A stretch of 64,000 nucleotides of DNA, taken from Struthio camelus. Taxonomy: Eukaryota > Chordata > Aves > Struthioniformes > Struthionidae. The position numbers were made by a program, and so were the translations under genes. The notes beneath the pieces were generated by a model. That model did no database searches. It saw only the letters and a program-made list of their open reading frames with translations, and had not been told where the DNA came from. The stretch is taken from positions 123,371,738-123,435,737 of the forward strand of contig NC_090944.1 of NCBI RefSeq assembly GCF_040807025.1, in the 5' to 3' direction. Below are positions 12,901-24,100 of the stretch, piece by piece (the first letter of the stretch is position 1; the number at the start of each line of letters is the position of its first letter).

Positions 12901-14261
12901 GTACATACCAGCCAGGCAAGTCAGCACATGTGCAGCCCCGGCCCAGCCCTAGCACGACATCTCTTCCCCCACTGCAGGCCAAAAATTTAGGTATGAAATG
13001 GGGAGCTGGGGGTGGGGAGGGGAACTCCAGTGTTATAATCCATGGAAAAAGAAAGGTAAGGACACCAAACCCAAGACATGGAAGAAAGTAAAATACGGTA
13101 TAAAGAATGAAGAACTGTGGGGAAAAGAGACAATAATAGAAATGGCTCAGAGGAGGACAAGCTCACTGAAAACTAGACTTCATTCGCTTAACAGCTTACA
13201 GAGCTGCATGCAGTTAGCCTTCCCCAGCGGACTGCATGCATACCCTAGGCAGAAAGGGAGCAGCATCTGTTGGCAAAGACAACTTGCCCTGCAGAAGGTA
13301 TCACTGACTGACAACTGTTGCTAGCCTCCTGCAAGGCTGCGACGTGCTCCTGCAAATTCCTTGTTTCAGGATTCTTGTGATTAGCAGGAACAGCAACAGG
13401 ACAGAGCAAACTTATGTGAACGCTCCCACTTCCCAAAACACACTACGGACACCTAGAAATTTGGTAAAACCTGGAGGCTGCAGCAGCTCTGTACACATGC
13501 CTAATGTCAGAGCACCAGCGCATTTAATTTTATGAACATAGTATGTAGCATATCCTACTCTTCCTGTTTTGGGGAGAGGGGGGAAATTAAACAAAAACAC
13601 TGCTTTAGCAATAAGATTTGTCATTCACTTCCTTATCTTGTATCTCATTATTGCATTGGCAACAGGAGTTACAGCATTTCCTTTGTAAATCAGATACGCT
13701 GGATGGACTAGACCTGCTAGCTAATACATAGTATAGATTACTAGCTGCCAAAACAAGCCATTTTATCCTAAGCTCTGGAAGAGAACTATAGTTTCCCTAG
13801 TGAGAGGCAGAGGGCGAACAAAACAGGAGTAACAGAAGAAACAGATTCTAGCTGCGCAGCAACTTCACAAGGGATAGCTAGGCAAGTCACGGCAATGGGG
13901 CAACAGCTCTTCAGATTCCAAGTCTTCCAACCCCCAGCCCCACCAGAGATGTTTTAGATTAGAGGCCTGTCCAATTATAAATACATATGTAGCATTCCTG
14001 AAACTGCTACATTCACAGCATGTTTATTTTTTAATATATAAACAACCCATTTTATCATTTTACCCGTGCCACACATTAAAAGCAGGGAGCAAGATAAAGC
14101 ACACTTCACAACTTCAGGAGAAATCGGGCTACAGAGAGATTAGATGGCCAATACAAACTGTCCATTACTTGGATTTCTAGGATAGTTTTCACTGATGGTC
14201 AGGTTGCTGAAGTTGTTACGTATCACAGTTTATCGGATAATCATCAAATCAGCACAGTAGA

Positions 14262-14754
14262 AGAACTAGAAGTCTGTTTCAAAGTTTTATTAATTCAAGT
14301 CATAAAAAAGTTACGGCAAGTTCAAATATGTACAGACAGCCATAAAAACAAAGCCACGTTCAATTATACATGAGCCAGGCCATGAGCCAGGCAAAGGGTC
14401 TTGCTATGTTTGACGTGGCTACAAAAAAAATCAGAACGTTGTCAAAAAACCTCCCACAGGGTTACAAATTTAACCATGTATGCTCCAAAATCCTAGTAAC
14501 AGCAATTGTCAACTCGTTTCATCATAAAATCATGGACAGTTACGTTTGACTTGAGTAAAGCGAGGCTTTTAAGATTCAACTTTCAAACAAATAGCAATAG
14601 TAGCATGGTTGCCAGCCTAGGCTTCGTTAGTTTTAACGATCGTTAAGCGAACGCATTCCCCTTCCTTATAGGGGGAATCTTTTCAGAATTAAGATCCACG
14701 CCTCCAGTATTTCTCGTCTTCTTGTTCGAATCTTATTGTCTTCAGTTAATGCAG
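14262..14754 (-). other. EPCAM: EPCAM 3' UTR (approximate)
   Basis: About 470 nt follow the stop codon up to an AATAAA signal (plus-strand TTTATT at 14286-14291). Cleavage is expected 15-25 nt beyond it. A perfect 14-bp palindrome, TTAACGATCGTTAA, lies inside at 14633-14646. Confidence 0.6.
14286..14291 (-). terminator. Polyadenylation signal of EPCAM
   Basis: Canonical AATAAA on the minus strand about 465 nt after the EPCAM stop. It is the nearest good candidate in the right orientation. Confidence 0.6.
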
Positions 14755-14796
14755 TTACGCGTTCAGTCCTCTATGCATTTCATTCATTTCCTTTAC
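14755..14796 (-). CDS. EPCAM: EPCAM exon 9 (terminal coding)
   Basis: CTCCTCCAG acceptor, then [13 protein letters not shown] and stop TAA. It matches the conserved mammalian cytoplasmic tail end. Confidence 0.94.
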   Translation of the reverse strand, partial: VKEMNEMHRGLNA

Positions 14797-15663
14797 CTGG
14801 AGGAGGGGAGAAGATCAACGTTACTTTCTTAAGATCCCCAAAGCTGATATAGCTTAACACTCCAGATTGTTATTAGAAAAAAGGATTTGAGGAAACGCAC
14901 TAAACAGAAGCGAATATGCCAAGACCAACATTAACACTTCAGCTTTCTACACAGCACTCTGGAGACTGTACAGGAAGCAGATGGGACTGTTCAGTTGCAA
15001 CCCTCTTTGGATTCCTTTACAAATGCTCTGCGCTCAGGGCCAAAGTACAGTACACTAGTGCCCTTTGTTACTAGCTCATTGGGAAGCAGCTCTTCAACAG
15101 AAGCTGCAAGCTCAATGGAAATATCCTCTCAATTAAAACTCTTTGTGATTAAGACTTTCATACAGTATTTCCTGGGGACTTCATTGTCTGTATCAAATCA
15201 AGTATAGCCCTTGCTATGGATAGGTAGAGCAGTAGTTGGATTTACCAGTTCTGGGAGGGAGGGCAAAAGCTGTGTTGCCAGAGGTCTTTGAAACTACTAC
15301 AGAGCAGACATGGTTAACTATGTAGAGATGAAAACCAGCTACAGAATTTGAGTATTTTGACACTAGCTGAAAACATCTACAGCATCTGAAGCAAGCTTTT
15401 AGCCTACACTGAACCTAGTTAGGAGTTTCAGGATTCTAGCCAAAGCCTCCTAAGCCTTCCACATCATAAATATAGTTTACCTCTGCTTTCACGTACTTCC
15501 CCCTCCTTCGTCTTGTACAGATCTGTAAAGAAAGGACAGAGTAGTTGTAAAGGTTAAGTCTTCATTTAAAATTGCAACCAGATTTAAGTTACATTTAAAG
15601 TTCCAAACTGGAAGCTGTCCCTTCCCCATCCTTTTAGCGGGTGGCAGAGGGAAGGCTGTTTCT

Positions 15664-15702
<39 letters not shown>

Positions 15703-18700
15703 AAAAACAACCTTTCCCCGATACTGTGTTTGCAATGCAGCACTCTTACTGTCACTCTTTCAGGTTATGGCAGATGTCCATCACCTCTTTCCCACACCCC
15801 ACTCTCAGGAAGAAGCGACTACATCTAGTTTTAGATTTTAGAGCAAGCAGTTTACAGAGAAAGACTGCTCCTATTCAAGACTGATTACTCTGGTATGCTA
15901 GTATTCCACAATTTGTACCGTCACCCATTCTGTTTGGTAGCTTTGTTAGAACTTACCAGTACAACAATTCCAGCAACTATTGCTACTATTACTACTACAA
16001 TGACCGCAATGACACCAGCAGTCAGTGACTTCATGGAGAACTCTGGTGCTACTTCATCTACATAGTAAACCACCGCCTTCTCAAAACTCAGCATTTCATC
16101 ATCAATACTCATGTTGAACCTGTCGTTATGAAAGATGGAGTCACCTTTTACCTAAGAACAGATACAAAGGAAATTTGCTAGTCATCTTGTAACAGACATC
16201 ATCCCGGCACTGCGAAAATTGATCTTGTTTTAGCCAGTATGCACACACAAAAAAATCCTGAACCCCAAAATAACTCATACCACACACACAACATGTACTG
16301 CATGTAATTCAGTACAGGTATTTAGTCTTTGGCAGACTTCACCCATGACACACTTACATCTTTTTCAAAGTAGTAAGCCACATCGGCTATATCCACGTCT
16401 CCAGGAGATTTGCCTGAGGAATTCTGCTTCAGATCAATAGTAATGTAAGGGTTTTCATACTGCAAAAAGGAAGTATAGTGTTAGAAGGGTGCTAGCTTAG
16501 ATCTGACTATCAAATACACAACAGAGCACTATGAGCCAACTTATGAGCTCACATTTTGAATCAAGTTGATGGTACTTTTTTCAAGCAAAGTGTTTATTGA
16601 TATGATTCAAATCATAATGTATATTTATACACATATTTTAACTGGAACAATGTTGCAATTCATTTATAGGCTAAAAGTCACACGTATTTTCCCAATATTT
16701 CAATTCAGACACAGCTATTTGCTAGCTGCTCAATACAGTATTACTTTGAAATGTTACTATGAAAGGCGAGCAGGCAGCTCTAAGGCATTCTTCTGAGAAT
16801 ACATTTCCCAAAGACTAGAGGACAAGCAGAAGAAAAGATGTCCTCCTTACATGCGTTCTAACCGTATTTACAGGTTCTCCCCTTTCAGAAAGGTATTCTG
16901 TGCACTTAAATATTTAAGTGACGCTTTTGAGAGCGCATGTCTAATCATGCTGTAGTCCTGCTGTATTGCATTAGACAGACAAGAAAGGAATTTTCAGTTA
17001 TTCACAACAAAGGATGACGTTCTCCGTTTTAGTAAAATTATGCGTCTCTTACCACAATATCACCTATATAGCGTCCATCCAACATATAACGACTGGTAAT
17101 TGTTTCCATGAAGGCTCTACAAGAATATTACAATCACAACTGTCAAAAGCAGAATCCCAGCTTACACATCTATTTTCAGGTGTATGACAGACCAGTGCAA
17201 CTGTTTTTTTCCATAGTCTCTCTTCACTGAGTGCTAGAGCTCTGTTAGGAACTAACAGTGAAGTTGTATATATTGAATAGAATTACTGAGTTTTGGACAG
17301 CAAAAGAGTTTAAACAGTTTTGAGAGCTCACAAGAAGAAGCTGAACAGTAGCAGCTTTTGTTCAAGGACAAAAAAGTCTAACAGTTACAAGCACATTTTT
17401 CTTGCTCGATGACCTCTGACAAAGAAGTAGGATGTTCTTTGAGCCAAAAAAAATAGCTTAAGTATTAGTTTTTCCTCTGGCTTCTTTATTCAGAACTGTG
17501 CAGCTCCCCCCATTCCAGTCAGTTTACCTTTGGGATAGTCTCATCCTATTACTTTCCCACTGCCTTCAATATCTGGAACTGATCAAAAGTCAAAGTAGCA
17601 ATAAATCCATTGTAATGGAAATGAATCTCACGCTTTAATTGGAAATAATTAACTAAACTTCTACAAAGGACCTGAAGGTCATTTCAAAAAATGTCCAACA
17701 AATGAGTTCAGACTTAGCCGTGGGCTTTCCTGCTTAATCATTTCGAAATAAGCCAGATATCTAGTAGTAAGTGCAGCTATTCTTATGAAATCTTACCGAT
17801 GATCATCATCACTTACCTCTTTAAAGACTCAGCATTCAGAGGAGCTTTTCTCTCACCATGTTTCATTTCAATGATGATCCACCTGAAGTAACAGGCAAGT
17901 GCAGTGAATATTCCTAACGTGCGCACACAAAACATATTGTATGCTAAATGTCTAATGCTGGGGCAAAATATGCAAGACCAAAGCAGTGAGGGAAAACAAA
18001 CAAACAAAGCCTCATTGTTACAAGGAGGAAAAAAAAAAAATCCAGTAAACAAGAATTTATTGCTCCATGTTCATTCAGTCCCTATGCATTATTCATACAG
18101 GTGCATTCTCTAAAACACAGAATGTAATACAGGAAGGCTTCTATGTCACAGCACACCCTAACCTGTTGAAAGACTTACGTTGTTCTGACTAGCTGGCTGC
18201 ACTTCAAGTTTGTGTCATGTTTGTCAGTTCTTCTCACACCAGCTGTATTCACACACCAGCAGGAGGTTCCATTGCACTGCTTTGCCTTGAACATGCCATT
18301 ATTTTCACATTCAGGATCATAAAGGCCATCAGTATCTTCAAATGCCTCTTTTGGTTTCTTACGACGACCTGCTTTTGAACCCGTCATTTCTGCTTTCATC
18401 AACAGGCATTTTGAAGTCACTAAAAATAACCAGAAAGTCACGTTCTACTTCTTCAGACCACGCGCATTCAAAACAGCTTGTAGTTTCTTACGTAAAGGCA
18501 TAAGGTTATGTCGAAAGCAACATTTTAAGCCATTACAAGGAAGAGCGGATGCCTGTCCCAAATATAGGCAGTACACTAAATCACCACGGTTAGGATAAGC
18601 CATCTTCTGAAGCCAAATACATAAAGAGGCACGTGTTCAGTACCGCATCCAGCCACCTTCAGTTTCTTCTACCCAGAGGATCATTTACAGCTTAGCTGAG

Positions 18701-19788
18701 CTTGAATCAAGACCAAGGTCTGGATGCAAGGCTTTCACCTCTGGATTCGTAGGAAAAAAGACATGGTAGGTCCTTACAAGCAGGCTAAAAATGGATCTTT
18801 GGGAGATCCTTGTTATCAGACAGGGACCAAATATGAAAGAGGATGGGGGGAGGATGCCTCAGTATAACCGCACACGCATTTACAAAAGTTCCTCGGTAGG
18901 GATTATAAACCCTTATCGGCCACTATCAGTTGACCTGAAACACCAGGAAGCAGCTTTCCTTTCCCCTTCCCTTACTACCTTTATTTGTCAGGAGCTCACT
19001 GGGCTTTTTTTTTTTTTTTTTTAAATATTCCGAGTTTCGCAGATGCTCCTATTTAGTGCCCCTGACAGACACAGGGGAAGGCACTACCTATGCCACAAAA
19101 AAACCCCCCAAAAAACCAAAAACAGAAACATAGGCTTTTTACTTACGAGTGTTACACTCCACAATAGCACCGGAGCCAATGGACTCGCACCGGCAAGTAC
19201 CTTCTGCCTTCACACAGTTGGTGACACGCTTGTTTTTTGTGCAAACGCACTCTGGAAGAGAAGTCACGTCGTGAACCGCTGGGCCCCTCGGGGGGGGGGG
19301 GGGGCGCAAAAACAAAAAACCCCCACGAAGGATTTGCCACCACCCCCTCACCACCCTGCGCACCGAGAAGAGGCGCCAGGCTGCCCCCTGCGCAGGGTCC
19401 GGGGGTCGCAGGGGCGGGCGAAACCCCCGCGCAGCCCCCCCCCAGGCGGCGACGAGGCGGCCGGGCGCCCCCTGCCCCCTCCGCCGCCTTCCCGCCGCGG
19501 GGAAGCCCCTCCCCGCCGGGCCCGCGCCCCTGAGGCACAGGGGGCGCCATTTTGTGGCGCCGCAAGGGGCAGCGCGCAACGGGGCGTCTGCCAGCCGCCC
19601 GGGGCGGCCCGGCCGGCGGCAGGAAGGGGAGCCCGCTGCGGGGAGCGGAGGGGAGGGGGTGCGGGGCGGGAGGCCGTTGGAAGAGGAGGAGGAGGAGAGG
19701 GGAGGGGGTGCGGGCTCTCACCGTCTTGCGCCCAGCAGGCGATGGCGCAGAGCAGCAGCAGGAGCGCAGCCCCGCGGAGCAGCTGCAT
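14755..19788 (-). CDS. EPCAM: EPCAM, epithelial cell adhesion molecule (complete, 9 exons)
   Basis: EPCAM is a type I membrane glycoprotein of epithelia. It makes homotypic contacts, associates with claudins, and in mammals releases an intracellular signalling fragment. Nine exons join in frame to 307 codons plus stop, against 314 residues in human. Visible in order: a signal peptide (about residues 1-20, hydrophobic [12 protein letters not shown]); the N-terminal cysteine-rich module starting ECVCTKNK; a thyroglobulin type-1 domain with the CWCV motif in [16 protein letters not shown]; a membrane-proximal domain with VAYYFEKD and [13 protein letters not shown]; a transmembrane helix [19 protein letters not shown]; and a basic stop-transfer TRRRRGK leading to a short tail ending EMHRGLNA. 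Exon 3 (241 nt), exon 4 (66), exon 5 (64) and exon 6 (102) match human lengths. It is transcribed toward MSH2 on the same strand, as in mammals. Confidence 0.97.
15481..15522 (-). CDS. EPCAM: EPCAM exon 8
   Basis: 42 nt, TTCTTTACAG acceptor and GAG|GTAAAC donor. Encodes the end of the membrane helix and the basic stretch [14 protein letters not shown]. Confidence 0.9.
15665..15700. repeat. Poly-A run, 36 nt, EPCAM intron 7
   Basis: Uninterrupted A tract on the plus strand, with no adjacent element body that I recognise. Confidence 0.9.
15957..16151 (-). CDS. EPCAM: EPCAM exon 7 (membrane-proximal and transmembrane)
   Basis: 195 nt in phase 0. Encodes [28 protein letters not shown] and most of the transmembrane helix. 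Confidence 0.95.
16358..16459 (-). CDS. EPCAM: EPCAM exon 6
   Basis: 102 nt, the human length, TTTTTGCAG acceptor and GAT|GTAAGT donor. Encodes [10 protein letters not shown] and [14 protein letters not shown]. Confidence 0.95.
17053..17116 (-). CDS. EPCAM: EPCAM exon 5
   Basis: 64 nt, the human length, TTCTTGTAG acceptor. Encodes [19 protein letters not shown]. Confidence 0.92.
17817..17882 (-). CDS. EPCAM: EPCAM exon 4
   Basis: 66 nt, the human length, phase 2 to phase 2. Encodes [20 protein letters not shown]. Confidence 0.94.
18179..18419 (-). CDS. EPCAM: EPCAM exon 3
   Basis: 241 nt, the human length. It encodes the thyroglobulin type-1 domain ([26 protein letters not shown]). One residue before CWCV is missing relative to human NGTSMCWCV and is compensated downstream by an extra residue. 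Confidence 0.96.
19147..19251 (-). CDS. EPCAM: EPCAM exon 2
   Basis: TCTTCCAG acceptor and CTC|GTAAGT donor; 105 nt, one codon shorter than human, phase 1 to phase 1. It encodes the first cysteine-rich module ([13 protein letters not shown] and [12 protein letters not shown]). Confidence 0.95.
19722..19788 (-). CDS. EPCAM: EPCAM exon 1
   Basis: Encodes the signal peptide, [20 protein letters not shown], then QD. It ends in phase 1 at a GTGAGA donor. The ATG has G at -3. It lies inside the CpG island. Confidence 0.93.
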
Positions 19789-20430
19789 GGCTTCGGCCGG
19801 CGGCAGGAGTCCTCCGAGGTGCGGGCCGCAGGGAGGGAGCGAGTGGTGCGTGCGCGGCGCGGCGCCGGTGTGAGCCGTCCGACAGGTTCCGCAGGTGGTG
19901 GCCGCGCCGCGCCCTCCCGGCTCCGGTTACACCTGCGACGCGCAGGGGGGAACGGCCACCGCCACCACGGCGGCTCCTCCTCCTCTTGCCCTCCCTTCCT
20001 CCCTCCCTGCTGCCGGCCCAGCAACGCGCGCAGTTAAACGGCGACCCTCCTCCCGCCACACCTGAGCGAAACCGGCTGGGGCACGGCAGGGCGAACCCTG
20101 CCCCACCTCCCTACCCCCCACTGGCCAAATATAGCCTTTTCCGGAGGAGCTGGGGAAGGGGGAGTGAGAAAAACGACGCAGGAACGGGGAGGGGGGGGAA
20201 AAAAACAAATCCCTCCAGGAGTCAAGGGGGGGGGGTGGTGGTGGTGAGAGCGGAGACGAGGGCTGGCCCGCCAAGGGCGATGGGGGCTGCCGAGAGCTCC
20301 GCAAAGCGGCTGCGAAACTGCGCTGCCGCCGGGCTGGGGCGGGGGGGGGGACGGGACGGGACGGGCAGCTCTTCGTCACCGGCGGAGCCCTTGGGCGTTG
20401 TTTGCTTTGCAGGGTGGGGGAGCGGCCCCG

Positions 20431-20630
20431 CACGGTGACACAGAGCCCCGGCAACCGAGCCGGCCCCGCTCCCGGCCCCGCACGGTGACACAGAGCCCCG
20501 GCAACCGAGCCGGCCCCGCTCCCGGCCCCGCACGGTGACACAGAGCCCCGGCAACCGAGCCGGCCCCGCTCCCGGCCCCGCACGGTGACACGGAGCCCCG
20601 GCAGCCGAGCCGGCCCCGCTCCCGGCCCGG
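20431..20630. repeat. GC-rich minisatellite, 50 bp x 4
   Basis: Four head-to-tail 50-bp units start at 20431, 20481, 20531 and 20581. The first three are identical; the fourth differs at two positions (CAGAG to CGGAG, CAACC to CAGCC). The core reads CACGGTGACACAGAGCCCCG. Because 50 is not divisible by 3, the array stays open in several frames, but there is no reason to think it is translated. Confidence 0.96.
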
Positions 20631-23600
20631 CCCCGGCGTCGGGGCGGCCGCGCTGGCCGTCTTGTCTCGCCTGCTGAGGCAGCTGCCGCCGCCCGTGTGG
20701 AGCCAACCGGGGGCTAATTGGCGAGAAATAACGACGAGCGCTTTACCGTGCGTTTGGTACGAGTCCAGCCGTGTCTTTTGAGCTGGTCTCACAAAGTACT
20801 CGCCTCTTAGATCCTGATGATCTCTAGGTAAACTGAAGGAGGAGGGGGAAAAAAACCCACTCACAACGCCTCGCCATACTATATACTATTGCTCACAGAT
20901 ATTCCTGCTACCTTTTTAATTTATTTTTTTTTAAATCCTGCCGCAAAACGTGACACTAGGTAACTCCATGTTAGGGCTACGCTGAAGAGAATCGGTTCTG
21001 GCGCTGAGGTATGCTGCGTTTCCTCGTTCACAAAATGTCGTCTTCGGGGCTTCAGCTCAGGACAACGCGGCTTTGTGGAAACCTATAAAGTAGCAGGTAG
21101 TGCCAAAGCCCTGCCAAGGTTGTAGGGCAGGAAACGCAGGGAAGCCTGCTTCAGTTTTTTAAATGCCTTCCCAGAGCGTGAAAGCGATGCCAAAACACAA
21201 AACAAAACGTAGGCTAAAGTACCTTGAAAATATTTTCTGAAAACTATTTTTGAGTTTATTCATTTAGGTGCGGAAGAAGAGTAAGAACAACACACAGCTC
21301 TTTGTGAATTATTAACGATATGTTAGCGTCGTAGAAAAACGAGTTATTTTAGTAAAGGAGAAAACCAGAGAATGAAATCCCTCTAAGGCTGTTCCTGTGT
21401 TTATGTGAAATAAATGGTGATTCCAAAGAGTGTCCCAACTTCCTCTTAATAGTGGTTACGTTAGCTCTACAGTAAAAACACATTGTCTCTCCTTGTATAT
21501 GCAGAGCTCAGTTAATGAAACTTCATATGAAACTTTCACATGTTCTGAAAAGGAAGTGCAGGTTAGCTATTTTTGTGGGTTTGTCTGTTTGTGCGTCTGT
21601 GTTGCATCTTTATTTTTGTATTGACTGTGGTCTACAATGCCCTTCCAAAGTCAAGGAAGAGCTGTCTCAGATGGGTCAGGATTAAGAGACTATTCTTCAG
21701 GTCTCTCCTGGTTCATGCTAGGATAGACTTGTGCAGCGTTTATCTTCTTGATTCCTTGTGCAGTTTGGGGTGGCTTAATACCCCTCTGGTCTAGTTTGCA
21801 AAGGTTGTCAAATAAACAGCCTAAGTTTAGCAATGTGTGAACTTGGAAGGACCTTAAAGACTCTGATATGGACTTCTCACGCTGCTGCTGTCAGATGATG
21901 GCATTCTTCGTAAAGATGAACGGGATCAATAGGCTCAGAAATGTCTACCTGTTGTGAAGCCTATTTTCCAGGTGTATGTACTGGTATATGCAAGGTGAGA
22001 AGAGTTACCCGTTCATTTATCGGATAGCTATGCTGAGCTACGTAAGCCTTGCAAATGAACAGTAATTATTTATGATAGACTGTTGCCTTTGTGCTTCTTT
22101 AAATACTGTACGTTTACAAGAAGAGGACAGGATGACTACATACCAGTTCTCCTGGTGATCCCCTGGTCCGTGTTCTGCCTAGGTAAACTTCTGTGCTTAA
22201 TAATGGAAATTCAAGCTTTACGCTGTAGTCCTGTAATGTCTACCAACCGCAGCGGCTACCGGCAGTAACGCTGCTTCTGCCACCTCCTCCAAGTAGCAGA
22301 CAAGTCTTTGTTATTAGTATACAAAAAACAGCCCAAACCTTTAGTGCCTAAGGGTTGAATGGACAGAATATTTGGGTGGACTAGAGAAGCCTGCTATAAT
22401 GTATTTTGGTCTTTTAGTACGACACCTAATCTGTTCCTTGAACTGCTATTTATCAGCTGTAGAAAGCCCTACCAATAACTGCAGTGCAGATAGGTGCAAC
22501 ATGTTGCTTTTTGAAATACAGCATTTAATTTGTCTCCAGTTTACAGGATACACAGCTCATTACAATTTTTTCCCCAGCTTTCCAAATCGAAAGAAGATCT
22601 TGTTTATACATGTGAGCATTGCTCAGTATTGTAGGAATGGAAGGAGTTGCTCTACGTGGTGTCATTCCCCAGAATAGTGAAAGAAATTAGGGACCATTCT
22701 CAGTGGCATTAATTTCACCATCTTTCCAAGCCATTTTGAAGGAAGCTTTTCTGTAGAACCAAAGCCACTGGAGCAGACATTTGGTTAAAAGAATAAAAGG
22801 GCCCAAGTATTGAAGTACCTTCATTACACCGATACCTCAGTGTCTAGGGTGTTGGTGAGTAATGGCTTCTTTTTTTGTTCCTTCTGCAGTGATGCAAATG
22901 CCTTTCTTCTGGAAATACATGACCTTACGCAGTGGCTATTATAAATTAACTTTCCCCAGTGTACAACTCTAAAGGTAAGCCTTTGCTTACTGGTTATAAT
23001 AGGAAAAGTTTATCAACTGTTGGAGATACGTCCTCTTATCAAATAACTGAATGCTGATTAGGCAGTACAGTGTAGGCCGGTTGTGGTTTACGGTTCAGAT
23101 AATGTGTTTGTAATGTTTAAATTATTATTTATCTACTCTATCATACGGCAAAAATTAAAACAAGTTTAAATCATCAGCCCATATGGCATATGGAAAATTC
23201 AGAAAGCTCATGTCATCTGTATTTTTGAACTGTTGCGCTCTAATTTACATGAGCTCCAGATCTGTTTTGAGAATAAAGTTCAGTTCACCAAGGTATTAAT
23301 TTAAAAGCCACTGAGGTCAGTGGGAGATTTTCGTGGACTTCAGATCTAAGGCAGTATATCCAGCTCTTTCTGAAGTCATTAAGAGCACTGATGTCCTAAT
23401 GGAATCTGGCCTGGGGCTTTAGGAGGTAGTTTCCAAGTGTTCAATAGAACTTGGTAAATGGGCTTGCGATACTACACAGGCACAGAAAAAGGACAAAATC
23501 GACTTTCAGGTGAAGTTGCAGGGGAGTATGAGTCATCCCTGAAGTATCAGGAAATGATGCTAGGTGGGGCTGTTGCACGCACAGATTGAATAGCTGAGCA

Positions 23601-24070
23601 GAGAGTATGATTAGTTCAGCTGGAGTATTGGCAATCCAACTTCATTTGATTTCTCACCGGCCCCAAACGTGGTCAGTTTTGGGTGTACTCTTTTAAAGAT
23701 AATCAAAGGCTCATCCCTAAAAAAGGCTGTGTATTATGCCCAGTTTCAAAAGAGTAGTACTATTGTTTTCCCACAAAATTAATAATTTCGGAAAATTCAT
23801 TAAGAATTATAACAGGTTAATGTGGTAGAAGCTATAAGCAAGCAGAAATAGTCTTATGCTCAAGAGCGTCAAAAGGTTTTGTCGGTAGACATTGATAAAT
23901 GTATGGTCTGTATTACAGATGAACTCAGGAACTTCATTAGGTGTTCAACTTTTATTGCTGACTATATACCCTCTACAAAGAAAGCCTTGAAAGGACCACA
24001 TCAAGAGGGCAATACTGAGAAATTATATATTTTATTATTATATCATATTATATTATGTTATCACCAGTAA

Positions 24071-24100
24071 TATAATATATATATATATATATATATATTA
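24071..24100. repeat. (AT)n microsatellite
   Basis: Alternating AT over about 24-28 nt, inside an AT-rich patch that begins near 24020. Confidence 0.9.

Larger units (their letters stand above)
7800..14262. other. MSH2-EPCAM intergenic spacer
   Basis: No coding exon, tRNA or other RNA gene could be supported here. It contains a C homopolymer (8013-8033), a GC-rich patch around 8900-9080 with no recognisable gene, the exact 60-bp duplication at 9844-9965, and otherwise AT-rich unique-looking DNA. Open frames in it look like chance. Confidence 0.6.
19260..20700 (-). promoter_or_regulatory. EPCAM: EPCAM CpG-island promoter region
   Basis: About 1.4 kb of very GC- and CpG-rich sequence spans intron 1, exon 1 and the upstream flank of EPCAM. 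It contains G-runs, GC boxes and the 50-bp minisatellite. The apparent long open frames on both strands are an effect of high GC. No TATA box was found near the start. Confidence 0.75.

Noticed and set aside
14633-14646. Perfect palindrome TTAACGATCGTTAA in the EPCAM 3' UTR
   Set aside because: Perfect but short; expected occasionally by chance and no known element recognised.
19043-20864. Very long open frames (up to about 290 codons) on both strands at the EPCAM promoter
   Set aside because: High GC and the 50-bp minisatellite remove stops in many frames. Composition is Arg/Pro/Gly low-complexity with no domain; only the short EPCAM exons 1 and 2 are supported.
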